64,000 nucleotides of DNA from assembly GCF_033115175.1 (NCBI RefSeq), contig NC_084827.1, forward strand, positions 144,639,701 through 144,703,700. The letters run 5' to 3'. Positions 19,901-31,567 of this stretch are shown here, one piece after another. A model generated the notes under the pieces. The model was not told where the DNA came from, did no database searches, and was given only the letters and a program-made list of their open reading frames with translations. Position numbers and translations under genes: made by a program. This DNA is from Lepus europaeus. Taxonomy: Eukaryota; Chordata; Mammalia; Lagomorpha; Leporidae. The number at the start of each line of letters is the position of its first letter. The first letter of the stretch is position 1.

Positions 19901-22900
19901 GGTTTTAGTTGTGCTGTGTTTTTTTTTTTTTTTTTTTAAGATTTTATTTATTTGAAAGGCAGAATGACAGAGACAGAAAGGAATCTTCCATCCATTGATT
20001 GTTTCCTGGAATGGCTACAAATAGCTGGAGTTGGGACAGGCTAAAGCCAGGAGCTTGGATCCCTGGGTCTCCCATGTAGGTTGCAGGGACCTAAGTACTC
20101 AGGCCATCTTCTGCTGCTTTCCTTGGCCCATTAGCAGGGATCTGGATTGGAAGCAGAGCAGCGAGGACTCGAACCAGTTCTCTGACATGGGATGTCCGCA
20201 TTGCAAGCAGTGGCTAAATCTGCCACGTGACAACACTGGCCCCAGTGTTTTGTTTTTACCCCCACGGGCTTAGCTATGTTTTCTTCTGGAGTCATAGTGT
20301 CAGATTGCCTTGCTCTGTCTGAATGTATTTGAAGTCTGAAGTCTATTTGAACCATAACTTCTCTGAAACCAAAGTTCCTGTAATATCCCCAACAAGGGAT
20401 TTTTTTTTTTTCCTGACCTGTGCTTACAGACTGCCAGTTAATGGATAAACTTTGTTCAGTCCTATAAACACTTCTGTATATTTGAAAGCTCTAGTCCTGC
20501 ACTGTTTAATACAGTAGCTGCTAGCTACAGGAGGCAGGTCCAAACTGAGATGTACTGTAGATGCAAGATACACATTGGACTTTAAAAACTTAATAGAAGG
20601 GGCCGGTGCTGTGGTATAGCAAGTTAAACTGCTGCCTTGGTGCTGGCATCCCATATGGGCCCTGGTTTGAGTCCTTGCTGCTTCATTTTTCCCTGCTAAT
20701 GCACTTGGGAAAGCAGTGGAAGATGACCCAAGTTCTTGGGTTCTCACACTGGTGTGGGAGATGCAAATGAAGTTCCTGGCTTTGACCTGGTCCAGCCCTG
20801 GCCATTTGGTGAATGAACCAGTGATGGGAATATCTCTGTCTCTCCCTCTCTCTTTGTAACTGCCATTCAAATAAATAAGTAAAGCTTTAAAAAATGAAAT
20901 AAATAAAATAACAACAGAAAAGAGAATGTAACATTTAAGTATGTCAGAAGTTTTCAGAGCAGTGCCTTATTGAACTTTAAAACCATGCTGTGATGGCATC
21001 AATTCCGGTTGTATTCCTGCTTAAATGATATGGGGTCAAGTAATTGCTCAGGGGCAGAACCAGGAACTTAAAATTCATACCTTCTAAAGTGTAGTCAAAT
21101 GAGTACTTTCATTGTATTACCAGTTTGTAGTAAGAAATAATAATGCAGTCAAGAAGCCTTTTTTTAAAAAAAGAAAGCAAGCTATGTGATAAGGATTTTC
21201 AAGCATACCCTAAAGAGAATAGTGTAATAAACATCTGATCTGTTACCCAACTTCAACAATTTAACACAATCCTACTTTTTACTTTCACAGACTCCATCTC
21301 ATCCCATTTTTTAAAATATAAGGTCTCTACTTGTGGGTTTTTATAGCACAGCCTCTTAAAAGCTTGAAGGATTATTTTATTTATTTTCAGAAGATTTATT
21401 TATTTGAAAGGCAGAGTTAGGGAAGGAGGGTGGGGAACAGAGAGGGAAAGAGATCCTCTAACTGCTGATTCACTCTCTAAATGGCCACAATCACCAGGGC
21501 TGGGCCAGGAGCCTGGAACTCCAACTCGGTCTCCCATGAAGGTGCAGGGGCGCAGGTACTTGGGCCATCTTCCACTGGTTTTGCAGGTGCATTAGGAGGG
21601 AGCTGGATTGAAGTGGAGCAGCCAGGATTTGAATCCATGGTCATATGGGATGCCAGCATCTGGTGGTGGCCTAACGAGGTGTACCACAACGCCGGCCCCC
21701 TTGCAGGGTCTTTTTTTGTGTGGAAAGTAATCAAACCCAGCCCTAATCGTCTCCACTTGACAGGTTTGGCTCTGTTGACTAGCTAATTCAGTAAGTTTCT
21801 CTGGACTGCTAAGCTAGGTGGTTTTATTTATTCCTGTATTGATTGTTTCAGTGCATTCATACACAGTGAGCCAGTCAGCTGTGTTCCTACTGACAAATTG
21901 ATTGCGTTCAATTCATCTTGAATGTTGTATCATGTTATTTCATAGTGGAAATCCTTATAGAAAGTGAGATTGAAATGATTGTCAATTTTAAATCTGTTAC
22001 TGCAAATTTGTTGTAAAATATACCTTAGCCCCAGGTGGTACACTGGCAGATGACATGATGCGTACAGATGTCTGCGTGTTCGCAGCTCAAGAAGATCTAG
22101 AGACCATGCAAGCATTTGCTCAGGTGAATGAAACTTAATTATTCTCACTTAGCTACTATCCATCTGACTAATTGTTAAGGAACATTCTGCCTTTAAGAAA
22201 TCTTCCATCTGCTGGTTCACTCCCCAAATGGCCGCAACAGCAGGAGCTGGGCCTGTCGGAAGCCAGGAGCTTCTTCTGGGTCTCCCATGAGGGTGCAGTG
22301 GCCCAAGCACTTGGGCCATCTTCTGCTACTTTCCCAGACCATAGCAGAGAGCTGGATTGGAAATGGAGCAGCTGGGACTCAAACCAGTGCCCATGTCAGA
22401 TGCTAGAACTGAAGGCAGCAGCTTTACCTGCTACTCCATAGTGCTGGCCTGAAAGAATTTAACTTTTTTTTTTTTTTTGACAGGCAGAGTGGACAGTGAG
22501 AGAGAGACAGAGAGAAAGGTCTTCCTTTTGCCGTTGGTTCACCCTCCAATGGCCGCCGTGGTAGGCCCGCTGTGGCCGGCGCACCGCGCTGATCCGATGG
22601 CAGGAGCCAGGTGCTTCTCCTGGTCTCCCATGGGGTGCAGGGCCCAAGCACTTGGGCCATCCTCCACTGCACTCCCTGGCCACAGCAGAGAGCTGGCCTG
22701 GAAGAGGGACAACCGGGAAAGAATCTGGCACCCCGACCGGGACTAGAACCCGGTGTGCCGGCACCACAAGGCGGAGGATTAGCCTAGTGAGCCGCGGCGC
22801 CGGCCAGGAATTTAACTTTTAAGGTTCTTGGTACACTCTGATAGATAGAAACCTTAGAAGCATTAAGGAGAACAAAACAGGAAAAGATTCAATTGATTTC

Positions 22901-25900
22901 TCCTTTTCCTGTTTGTCTAGAATTAGTCTTTGAAAGAAATGTCACGCTAACAAGATAAACTAGTTCCCTATTGTGAGTTCCCTGGTTGAATCATGTGTAC
23001 GACTGTTTTAAAGATAAATGAGTTATAGGCAAGTTAGCTTATTAATCATGATCTCTCTTGAAGCTTCCTATGTGGTTATGTTTGTATTATTATAAGCAAA
23101 GAATTAAAATGTTTCTAACCTGGAAATATCAATAGGAAGTGTTACAGTTTTATTCTGTTCATGTCCTACAAATGGCTAAATGACTTGTATTTGGGTATAA
23201 TTAGTCCTCATTTAATACACAGCAATGTAAACCTATTGAAAAGTGGCTAGTAGTAAAGTGCTAATAGTATTGGCATTTTGTAGAGTTTGGAAGTTGACAA
23301 ACTTCACAAGCTAGTTGAAAAAGCTTATAAGCTGTTATATTCAATGGAATGTTTTAGAAATCCCAAATGGGAAGTTCTCATTGTTTCTGACCTAGTTCTT
23401 TTAGGGATTTGACTTCTACATAAATGATATTAAATCCAGTTAATGTTTCTCATAGGTTTTTAACAAGTTAATCAGGCGCTACAAATACCTGGAGAAAGGT
23501 TTTGAAGATGAAGTAAAAAAGGTATGAAAACGTAATATGGGTCAGAAGAGGGAATATTAAATCCTAATTCTACCATAGACTTGAGATCATTTTAGATATT
23601 TAAGTAGACTGATTGAAATATAGTTTGTGGGTGTATCATTTAGATCACTAAAACATTTCTAAGTTGCTGAACACTATTTCTTATTTCTGTCCAAACAGAT
23701 TGCAGCAGGCTTAAAATCAAAGTGAAATTTGTTCAGAAAATGTATGGTAAAGGATTAGAGTTAAGATATTAAGTAAAACTTAGCCTGCTTGGTATTTGAG
23801 TCTCTGTCTTAGAAATTTTGTATATATAGATGTACAGAAAATGTAGTAAAACTAGTAGTAGCATATATGAAATACTAGATTCTGATTTAATTATTAGCTA
23901 ATTTAATGTTCAGGCAAACTCTGAGATGAATTTTATTATCCATATTGTATAAATGAGGAGACTGAGACGCAGAAGTCAGGTATCATGCCCAAGATCACTC
24001 AGCTCATGAGTATGATAACTGAGATGTAAACTTGGATGGTTAGGCTCCAGAGCCCATCCTTTTAACTAATATAGTACACCCTACTGCTTTTCTTAATGTA
24101 ATGCAATTTTTTTAAAAAAAAAACTCTTAACTATTTACTTTTGCAGCTGCTGCTTTTCTTAAAGGGTTTTTCAGAGTCGGAGAGGAACAAGCTGGCTATG
24201 TTGACTGGTGTTCTTCTGGCTAATGGGACACTTAATGCATCCATTCTTAATAGCCTTTACAATGAGAATTTGGTTAAAGAAGGTAATGAACCTTTAGTAA
24301 AGGATGGTCTTCAGTTGGCTGAGGGTGGGCACATAGCAGCATGAACAATGAACTGATGTAAAGGCCAGAGTGTAGTAAACTGTTAATATATGGGACTTTG
24401 GTGATGGTTTATCCTCCAATTTAATAGATTCATCCCAATTCAGTAGACATTAAATGTAAATCTTTAGCGTCCATGCTTACTAGCTTTCTTTAGGCAGACA
24501 ACATACAGCCAAAGTTTAGGTGAAATGTGACTATATTTCATGAAAGTAAAAGGGAAATCAATGCTGTGAAAACCCAGAGAGATTAATGCCAATTGGAAGA
24601 TACGGAAATAAGTCTTAATGGAGAAGATGACATTAGAAAAAAATGTCAAGCTAGAAAGGAAAATCAATTCCCTATTGTGGCTCAATAGTTGAGTTATTCT
24701 GCATAGTAAGCTTTTATTTGCTTTTACAGCTAACTTTTATTTTTTCCTAACTACTTGGAGCACCAAGTATTTAAGGTGCCTTACTTTAATTCTCACAACA
24801 GCGCTGTCAAGTGTAGGAACTTTCACCCATTAGAAACCACTTGGACAGAAGCATACAACAAGCAAGTGGTGGTAGAAAGGGAGGTTGGACTGAAACAGTA
24901 AACAATGCAGAGGAAAGTTCAGTGTTCAATTTGGGGAGAAAGTGAGTAAACGTGTGGTTGAAAAAGAGGGTATACTGTGATTGAGGTCCAGGAAAGTACT
25001 TTCTGTTAAGTAAGCTCTTCTTTTATAGGGGTTTCAGCAGCTTTCGCTGTAAAGCTCTTTAAATCATGGATAAATGAAAAAGATATCAATGCAGTAGCTG
25101 CAAGTCTTCGGAAAGTCAGCATGGACAACAGACTGATGGTTTGTAACATTTTTCTTCTTGTTCCTGCTAACACTTAAGAGAGTGTAGTGAGAGAAGGTCT
25201 TCGTTTTTGATCCATGAGAAGAAAGACTGTGTTTCTTCATCTGATATAGAGACCATTTAACCACATTAAGTTTTCCTTTCAGGAACTCTTTCCTGCCAAT
25301 AAGCAAAGCGTTGAACACTTCACGAAGTATTTTACTGAGGCAGGCTTGAAAGAACTTTCAGAATATGTTCGGAATCAGCAAACCATAGGAGCTCGTAAAG
25401 AGCTCCAGAAAGAACTTCAAGAACAGATGTCTCGTGGTGATCCATTTAAGGATGTAAGCTGCTGTGTTTAAAACATCTTTTAATGGCTAGGTTTCTGGCA
25501 TAGAAATTTTCACTAATGAGAGGATCTTTAAAATATTTCACCAGCATAATCTGAATTCATAGTTGCTGAATGTTACAATGAGATTTTGCCTTTCTTTTTT
25601 GTATGCTTAATCAGTGCCTTACAAAGCCTAGACATGCTAACACTTGGGGATTTTGTGGAGTGTAAACCAGTGGACAGACCTCATCTTTCCATGTCTGGCC
25701 CTTCCTCGCTAGTCTGCTGTGTGTAAAATGATGTTGGGACTCAAGGCTTCTTCTAGTTATACATACTCTCTAGTTTTTTTTGTTGTTGTTGTTTTTTGTT
25801 TTTGACAGGCAGAGTGGACAGTGAGAGAGAGAGAGACAGAGAGAAAGGTCTTCCTTTACTGTTGGTTCACCCTCCAATGGCCGCTGCGGCCGAAGCACCG

Positions 25901-27187
25901 CGCTGATCCGAAGCCAGGAGCCAGGTGCTTCTCCTGGTCTCCCATGCGGGTGCGGGGCCCAAGGACTTGGGCCATCCTCCACTGCACTCCCGGGCCACAG
26001 CAGAGAGCTGGCCTGGAAGAGGGGCAACCGGGACAGAATCCAGCACCCCGACCGGGACTAGAACCCGGTGTGCCGGCGCCGCAAGGTGGAGGATTAGCCT
26101 ATTGAGCCACAGCGCCAGCCAACATGCTCTCTAGTTATATGTGCTACACCATATAGTCATACACCAGTTGCACAGAGATGGTATTTATTTATTTATTTAT
26201 TTATTTATTGAGTTTTTTTGTTTAAGATTATTTTACTTATTTTAAAAAAAGAGTGACAGAGAAAAAGAGATCTTGTATCCATTGGTTCATTCCCCAAATG
26301 GCAATAGTGATTTGGGTTGGGCCAGGCTGAAGCCAGGAGCCTGGAACTTTTTCCAGGCCTCCCCTATAGGTGGCAGGGACCTAAGCACTTAGGCCATCCT
26401 CTGCTGCTTTCCCAGGTACATTAGCAGTGATCTGGACTGGAAGAGCAGCCAAGATTCAAACCAATTTATGAGCTGGTGCCATCACAGGTGACAACTTAAC
26501 CCACTGTACCACAAAGCTGGCCCTTAGAAAGGTGTTTTTATGCTTTATTATTTATTTATTTATTTGATAGAGTTGCAGGGGCCAGTGCTGTGGCGTAGCA
26601 GGTAAAGCCACCGCCTGCAGTGCCAGTATTGCATATGGGCCCTGGTTCGAGTCCCAGCTGCTCCACTTCTGATCCAACCCTGTTATGGCCTGGGAAAGCA
26701 GTAGAAGATGGTCCAAGTATTGGGCCCCTGCACCCATGTGGGTGACCCGGAAGAAGCTCCTGGCTCCTGGCTTTGGATCGGCTTGGTTCCAGCCGTTGCA
26801 ACCAATTGGGGAATGAAACAACGGATGGAAGACCTTTCTCTCTCTGCCTCTCCTTCTCTCTCTGTGTAACTCTGACTTTCAAATAAATAAATAAATCTTT
26901 GGGGAAAATAAAAGAGAGGTAGAGATAGAGAGGCCTTTCATCCACTGACTCACCTCTCAAATGGCCACAATAGCTGGAGCTGAGCTTATCTGAAGCCAGG
27001 AGCCAGCAGCTTCTTCTGGGTTTCCCACACACGTGCAAGGGCCCAAGGACTTGGGCCATCTTCTGCTGGTTTCTCAGGTGTATTTACAAGGAGCTGGATC
27101 AGAAGTGGAGCAGCCAGGACTTGAACCAGTGCCCATATGGGATGTCGGGGCTTTAACCTGCTGTGCCACAGCGCTGACCCCTGTTTT

Positions 27188-27222
<35 letters not shown>

Positions 27223-28960
27223 TTATTTTATTTGAAAGGGAGAGTCACAGGCAGAGAAAGAGAGGGCTTCCATCCACTGGTTTACTCCCCAGATGGACAC
27301 AATGGCCAGAACCACACCAATCTGAAGTGAGGAGCCAGGAGCTTTTTCCTGCCCAGTCTCCCACATGGGTGCAGGGGCCCAAGTACTTGGGCCATCTTCT
27401 GCTGCTTTCCCAGGCCATAGCAGAGAGCTGGATTGGAAGTGGAACAGCTGGGACTTGAACCGGTGTCCCTATGAGTTGCTGGCACTGCAGGTGGTGGCTT
27501 TACCACCTGCTATGCCACATTGCCGGCCCCTGTTTTTACGCTTTTATAAAAGGCCTAAATTTGATTTGTGAAGCCTCTGTGTATCAAAACTGACTGGTTA
27601 CTAATTTTGATTTGTTTTCAGATCATTTTGTACGTCAAGGAAGAGATGAAAAAAAACAACATCCCGGAACCAGTTGTCATTGGAATAGTCTGGTCAAGTG
27701 TAATGAGCACTGTGGAGTGGAACAAAAAAGAGGAGCTTGTAGCGGAGCAAGCCATCAAGCACTTGAAGGTAGTAAGGCGTTCCTTCCCCAACAAGCTGTT
27801 GTGCTTGCCAGTGGGAGTAAGTGTGAACGGTCTCTGCTTCTCTGAGTCCAGGGCTCTTGGGAATGATCCACCAGTAAGTAGAGAAGTAACATACTAACTA
27901 TGGATGAGAGCACTTTAAACTCTGATTAGGACCTTCCTTGGTTTGCAGGTTGTTACCAACATACTCAAAAGTAACTGAAGCCTGTAACTGGGTGCACGGT
28001 AGGAATTTTGCGAAGGACGGTCCTTGGAATGAATAACTGACTCTCTTCTGCCTTCCCTTCACAAGCAATACAGCCCTCTACTTGCTGCCTTCACTACTCA
28101 AGGTCAGTCTGAGCTGACTCTGCTACTGAAGATTCAGGAGTACTGCTATGACAACATTCACTTCATGAAAGCCTTCCAGAAAATCGTGGTGCTTTTTTAT
28201 AAAGGTAAGTTAAATGTTGTGAGTGTATTTTATTAAAAAATCTGTCATTACTCAGTCATTAAAATGAATTTCTAGCTGAACAGCAGCACCCTGGGGTTCT
28301 TCAGCTCTAGTCACCAGACAGAGTTGTCTCTAATATTGGGCGCTTTGAGTGCCCTAGTAGTGACAAGGTAGAATCTGAAGCTTCCGGGATACAGCCCCAA
28401 GCTTTGCCTCCTGCACTCTGTCCCCCTCAGAATGCCCAGGTCCCTTCCGCAGCTGCTCTGCAGCGCTCTGGGCCGCAGCCTTCCTGAAGCCAGCTGCTCT
28501 GCAGCGCGCCTCAGTGCCGCCTTCACTCGTCCTTCGGGACCAATTCCGCGCGCTGTGTAAAGCCCTGCTTCAGTTACCCCTTTCTCTGTGGTCCCAGTTT
28601 CAGAAACCTGTCTGAAGTGGCTAGCAAAGACACAACCTCTGCTGGCTTAGAGCCCATTCTAGTTACTTAATTTGCTTTGGTTAGTGATAGCACGTTCTGA
28701 AATCCTGCACTCAGACCGCCCTTGAGCTCCGTGAGTGTGGGTGATATGCCTAAGCGTGAGTACTGTTCCCTAGTTACCATCAGTGATTTTGTTAGTGCCT
28801 GTGCTCTGCCACGCAGAATAGGAATCTGCCTTGAACCCCAGCACTTCTTGTTTGTTTGTAAGAAAGTTGGGAGTGCCCCATGCTTCGGTGATTAACAGTT
28901 TGCGGTAAGAGTTCTTAAAAGTGTTTTTCCCCACTTCCCTCACTTAGATTCTCATATAAG

Positions 28961-29004
<44 letters not shown>

Positions 29005-29957
29005 ACCATAGTCCTTTGGCAAACATTTGGCACAGCTATTAAGATGCTGCCTGGGATGCCTGTATCCCTTGTCAAGCAGGGTGCCTGGGTTCTTGTCCCA
29101 GCTCTGCTTCTGATGCAGACTTCTTGCTGCTTTAAAACTGCTGTATCACAACACCAGCCCCTTTTCTTTATCTTAACTATTTTTCTTGAAATTGTTAAAT
29201 TGGTGTTTTGAATGCAGATTCGTCTTGCAAACAATACAAATACTTTTTACTTAGCTTTTTCTTGGGATCTTACTTCTCAGATGTTTTATTTAGGTGGTTC
29301 TAATTCTGCCTGAGGCAGAAAAAAGTATTAGAACCTGCCCTAATGTACTGGTTGATGATTCTTTATAGCGGAAGTCCTGAGTGAAGAGCCCATTCTGAAG
29401 TGGTATAAAGATGCACATGTTGCAAAGGGGAAAAGTGTCTTCCTTGAGCAAATGAAAAAGTTTGTAGAATGGCTCAAAAATGCCGAAGAAGGTGAGTCTT
29501 TCCTTGGTGCAGCTTGTTTGGTAAAGCTTAGCCATGCATTGTAAAATGTCATAGTGCAGAGTCTTCACGAAGTTTGTGGTCACACATGCTTCCTTCTCTC
29601 CTGAGCCACCATTTGTACTAGTTTGACAGACCTGCAAATAATCATTTGTTTTAAGGCAGGTGAGAAAAACTCAATTTTGTACAGTATTTTGATGGCTCAG
29701 CCATAATACTATTCATTCTTTGGAAGAAAATTGAAATTTTTGAGAATAATTAATATTCATGAATTTTGGGATTTGTAAGTGAATACTTCAGATATCCTCA
29801 TCTAAGTTTTCTTAATCTAAGGATATTAATAAAATTTCTTATGTTTTTCATAAGGAATTCAAAATCACAAATAGAAACTTTTGCTTCTGATACATAGAGC
29901 TTGACTGCATTTTCCCCTCTTCTAGAATCTGAGTCTGAAGCTGAAGAAGGTGACTGA
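16888..29957 (+). CDS. BZW1: BZW1 (5MP2), eIF5-mimic translation regulator, 11 coding exons, 419 aa
   Basis: Coding exons 16888-16951, 19582-19758, 22029-22123, 23456-23521, 24147-24282, 25029-25138, 25283-25453, 27622-27768, 28066-28204, 29369-29491 and 29926-29957 join to 1260 nt, exactly 419 codons plus TGA, the usual BZW1 length. The start reads [13 protein letters not shown] and the end is the acidic [10 protein letters not shown]. Family knowledge: an N-terminal HEAT/MIF4G-like region is followed by a C-terminal W2 domain (about residues 250-415) with aromatic/acidic boxes like eIF5. The cytosolic protein binds eIF2 and eIF3, competes with eIF5 and makes start-codon choice stricter; it also promotes ATF4-type reinitiation. 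Every intron is GT-AG except the first coding intron, which uses a GC donor. All reading phases match across junctions and no frame break is seen. The gene is the plus-strand neighbour converging on CLK1. Confidence 0.97.
16970..17272 (-). repeat. C-repeat SINE close to the BZW1 exon 2 donor
   Basis: TAAAGGTTTGTTTATTTGAA tail to GCCGCCACTGGCCCC head. It starts about 15-20 bases after the GC donor. Confidence 0.85.
17338..17575 (-). repeat. Old C-repeat SINE
   Basis: GCTGGTTCACTCCCCAAATG and CAGGTCTCCCATGT; both ends eroded. In BZW1 intron 2. Confidence 0.65.
17580..19556. other. BZW1: BZW1 intron 2 interior
   Basis: Single-copy AT-rich intron with MIR remnants at about 18715-18860 (minus) and 18930-19050 (plus; CTCAGTTTCC, GAGTGCTCAGTAAATG), plus a short (TA)n at about 19104-19120. 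Confidence 0.55.
19582..19758 (+). CDS. BZW1: BZW1 exon 3 (residues 22-80)
   Basis: The acceptor CCCCCTAG ends at 19581; the donor is GTAAGT at 19759. It encodes [14 protein letters not shown] through VAGGML, the start of the N-terminal helical domain. Confidence 0.97.
19918..20243 (-). repeat. C-repeat SINE in BZW1 intron 3
   Basis: Poly-T, AAGATTTTATTTATTTGAAAGG, head CAACACTGGCCCC. Confidence 0.88.
20599..20896 (+). repeat. C-repeat SINE in BZW1 intron 3
   Basis: GGGGCCGGTGCTGTGG head to AAATAAATAAGTAAAGC tail. Confidence 0.88.
21385..21700 (-). repeat. C-repeat SINE in BZW1 intron 3
   Basis: AAGATTTATTTATTTGAAAGG tail to CACAACGCCGGCCCC head. Confidence 0.87.
22029..22123 (+). CDS. BZW1: BZW1 exon 4 (residues 81-112)
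   Basis: Acceptor CCTTAG, donor GTGAAT at 22124. It encodes [16 protein letters not shown] and onward to AFAQ. A truncated C-repeat begins only about 75 bases downstream. Confidence 0.97.
22199..22451 (-). repeat. C-repeat lacking its tail
   Basis: Begins at AATCTTCCATCTGCTGGTTC; the A-rich tail and pyrimidine tract are absent. Head GTGCTGGCC at 22451. Confidence 0.8.
22468..22806 (-). repeat. Young-type C-repeat SINE with about 13-bp target duplication
   Basis: GACAGGCAGAGTGGACAG to GCCGCGGCGCCGGCC. GAATTTAACTTTT is repeated at about 22455 and 22808. Confidence 0.92.
23456..23521 (+). CDS. BZW1: BZW1 exon 5 (residues 113-134)
   Basis: Acceptor CTCATAG, donor GTATGA at 23522. The 22 in-frame codons include [17 protein letters not shown]. 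Confidence 0.97.
23905..24065 (-). repeat. MIR remnant in BZW1 intron 5
   Basis: GTATAAATGAGGAGACTGAG, followed by a CCCAAGATCACTCAGC stretch. Confidence 0.65.
24147..24282 (+). CDS. BZW1: BZW1 exon 6 (residues 135-179)
   Basis: Acceptor TTTGCAG, donor GTAATG at 24283. It encodes [19 protein letters not shown] through NLVKE and ends in phase 1. Confidence 0.97.
25029..25138 (+). CDS. BZW1: BZW1 exon 7 (residues 180-216)
   Basis: Acceptor TTATAG, donor GTTTGT at 25139 (a weak donor after ATG). It encodes [19 protein letters not shown] to MDNRLM. Confidence 0.96.
25283..25453 (+). CDS. BZW1: BZW1 exon 8 (residues 217-273)
   Basis: Acceptor CCTTTCAG, donor GTAAGC at 25454. It encodes [17 protein letters not shown] through MSRGDPFKD, the linker into the W2 domain. 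Confidence 0.97.
25777..26120 (-). repeat. Young-type C-repeat SINE in BZW1 intron 8
   Basis: GTTTTTGACAGGCAGAGTGG to CACAGCGCCAGCC. The flanks CATACTCTCTAGTT and CATGCTCTCTAGTT are the target duplication with one mismatch. Confidence 0.92.
26181..26212. repeat. (ATTT)n microsatellite
   Basis: Eight tandem TATT units in BZW1 intron 8. Confidence 0.85.
26218..26524 (-). repeat. C-repeat SINE in BZW1 intron 8
   Basis: TTAAGATTATTTTACTTATT tail to CACAAAGCTGGCCC head. Confidence 0.85.
26544..27181 (-). repeat. C-repeat SINE hosting another C-repeat
   Basis: The tail part 26544-26577 and the body 26908-27181 (CACAGCGCTGACCCC head) are separated by a plus-strand copy. Target duplication TGTTTTTATGC at 26533-26543 and 27182-27192. 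Confidence 0.88.
26578..26907 (+). repeat. Nested plus-strand C-repeat SINE
   Basis: GGGGCCAGTGCTGTGGCG head to AAATAAATAAATAAATC tail, lying inside the minus-strand copy. Confidence 0.9.
27193..27530 (-). repeat. C-repeat SINE, serial insertion
   Basis: Shares the TGTTTTTATGC target with its left neighbour; the right copy TGTTTTTACGC is at 27531-27541. It ends 80 bases before BZW1 exon 9. Confidence 0.9.
27622..27768 (+). CDS. BZW1: BZW1 exon 9 (residues 274-322)
   Basis: Acceptor TGTTTTCAG, donor GTAGTA at 27769. It encodes [19 protein letters not shown] to EQAIKHLK, the first W2-domain helices. Confidence 0.97.
28066..28204 (+). CDS. BZW1: BZW1 exon 10 (residues 323-368)
   Basis: Acceptor CTTCACAAG, donor GTAAGT at 28205. 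It encodes [19 protein letters not shown] to VVLFYK, W2-domain core. Confidence 0.97.
28270..28960. other. BZW1: BZW1 intron 10, GC-richer single-copy block
   Basis: No exon supported. CAGCTGCTCTGCAGCGC occurs twice (about 28451 and 28493). Confidence 0.5.
29015..29163 (+). repeat. C-repeat fragments after a T-run
   Basis: A T-run at about 28964-28998 is followed by CATTTGGCACAGCTATTAAG (plus-strand head) and then CTGTATCACAACACCAGCCCC (minus-strand head), a rearranged pair. Confidence 0.6.
29369..29491 (+). CDS. BZW1: BZW1 exon 11 (residues 369-409)
   Basis: Acceptor CTTTATAG, donor GTGAGT at 29492. It encodes [17 protein letters not shown] through WLKNAEE, including the W2 aromatic/acidic boxes (KWY and [11 protein letters not shown]). 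Confidence 0.97.
29926..29957 (+). CDS. BZW1: BZW1 exon 12, terminal 32-nt coding part (residues 410-419)
   Basis: Acceptor CTCTTCTAG; it codes the acidic tail [10 protein letters not shown] and then TGA at 29955-29957. The same exon continues as the 3'UTR. Confidence 0.96.
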
Positions 29958-31561
29958 ATTTTGAAAACCACACCCTCAGTAAAGCAAACAGGAGTTGTAG
30001 ATAAAATGTCATGTCTCATGTGTCCTGGTTCTTACATCTTCCTACCTCCCTATATCAAGCATGATATAAGGGCTTTCATGGCAAATTTTATTTTTAATTG
30101 TTTCTATGGTTACTAGAAATGTTGGGTTTAGTTTCTAAAACCATGTTTTAAGTAGCTACAGGAGCTATAGATTTGAATCTAATGTTGCATTAGTCTTTTC
30201 AGTTATCTTCTACCTCCTGTATTTTCTACTGTAATAATGTAATTTAAGGCCTTCCACAATGAACAGTTCACTTTATTCCCTGGGTTTTCTATATAAACAG
30301 TTTTCAATATGATTTGGTTAATAATTTGTTATAAAATTCTGTTTGCAAATTAAACTGTAAAAGTATCCAAAGTCTCAAAAAGCAATGATTTGTGTGATAA
30401 TTTGTTCTGCCCAGAGCCCTACTCATCAATGAAAATTTCATCTCTGATAATTGAATTCATTGACGTGATTCATGAGTATTTGGATTGTTGCATGTTAACA
30501 TTTTCTTGCAGTTTTAACCCTAGATGTCCTTAAGCTCAGTTGTTTGCTGTTGGTTTACATCCTTAGTGAAGCCATGAGAAGCAAACTTCTCAAGTTTGAG
30601 AGATCTTATGTGGCAGAGGTGGTGGGAAGAAAAATGTTGAGCTTCTTCCGTTTGGGAAACTTCTGCATTCAGTTTGTCTGTATCTTTCTAGGCAAAAGAT
30701 GGATATTCTTTTCATACGGGCATTTTCAAGTGTAACTTATAGAAGTCTTGTTGTTTAAAATATTCTGTGCTCAGAATACACTTAGATAGAAAAAGACTTG
30801 TAAAATCTACGAGTAAAGGAAATGATTGATGTACTAAACCTGGTGAAAATGTTAGAGCTCAGCATGTTTGAATTGATCTGATCTAAATGTAATTTACATT
30901 CCCTATTGGCTTAAAGTATTTGTAAAGAGTTAGTGCAGTGACAATTCTGTATTCCCACTTAGTCATACTGGACTGGCTTCATTTTCTTAACACACTTGTA
31001 ATTGCTCTAGCATCTGGCTAGTAACATAACTCAGATGCTGTTTTTTAATTGCCATGAGCCAAATATTCTATACAGTTGATCTGTTTATTTTAATGGCTGC
31101 CTTTTAATTATCTTTCTTTTCTTGCTGCTACCCATTTATGTATGTACTCATTAGGACTCATGGTGGGGGGGTTGTAGTTACCCTTTTTTTTTTTTCCAGT
31201 GGAAAGACTGTGTTAAAAGTGAACATTTTGAAGATTTTTCAATTGGTGAAAGATACTAACGTGGTTTAAGGCCACCAGAAACTGAGTGGAGATTACCCCT
31301 TTGGAAGGTGCCATTCTTATGAGCCAAGCATTTGGTGTTTAAAAATTCATCTTGAAGGAAGAACATGTAATATACTTTGAAATAAAAGTTTAGTGACCTT
31401 AAGAGCATTATAACTGATAACATTGTGAATGGGGTGAAGTTGTTAAATGAATAACTTTCATAGTTTTCATGCACAGGCAAAATGTATTCACTAGATTTCT
31501 ACATAGTAATCTGCTTTTACTTTGTAATTTGTAGTCCTCAAAAGACTTATTTTTTTTTTTT

Positions 31562-31567
31562 AATAAA
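31562..31567 (+). terminator. BZW1: Proximal BZW1 poly(A) signal candidate
   Basis: AATAAA in TTTTAATAAAGTCC, about 1.6 kb after the stop codon, followed by a T-rich stretch. One of several candidates for shorter transcripts. Confidence 0.45.

Noticed and set aside
23699-23725. Acceptor-like CCAAACAG followed by a short frame ending TGA in BZW1 intron 5
   Set aside because: The known exon order is satisfied without it and the frame is only eight codons; treated as a cryptic site.
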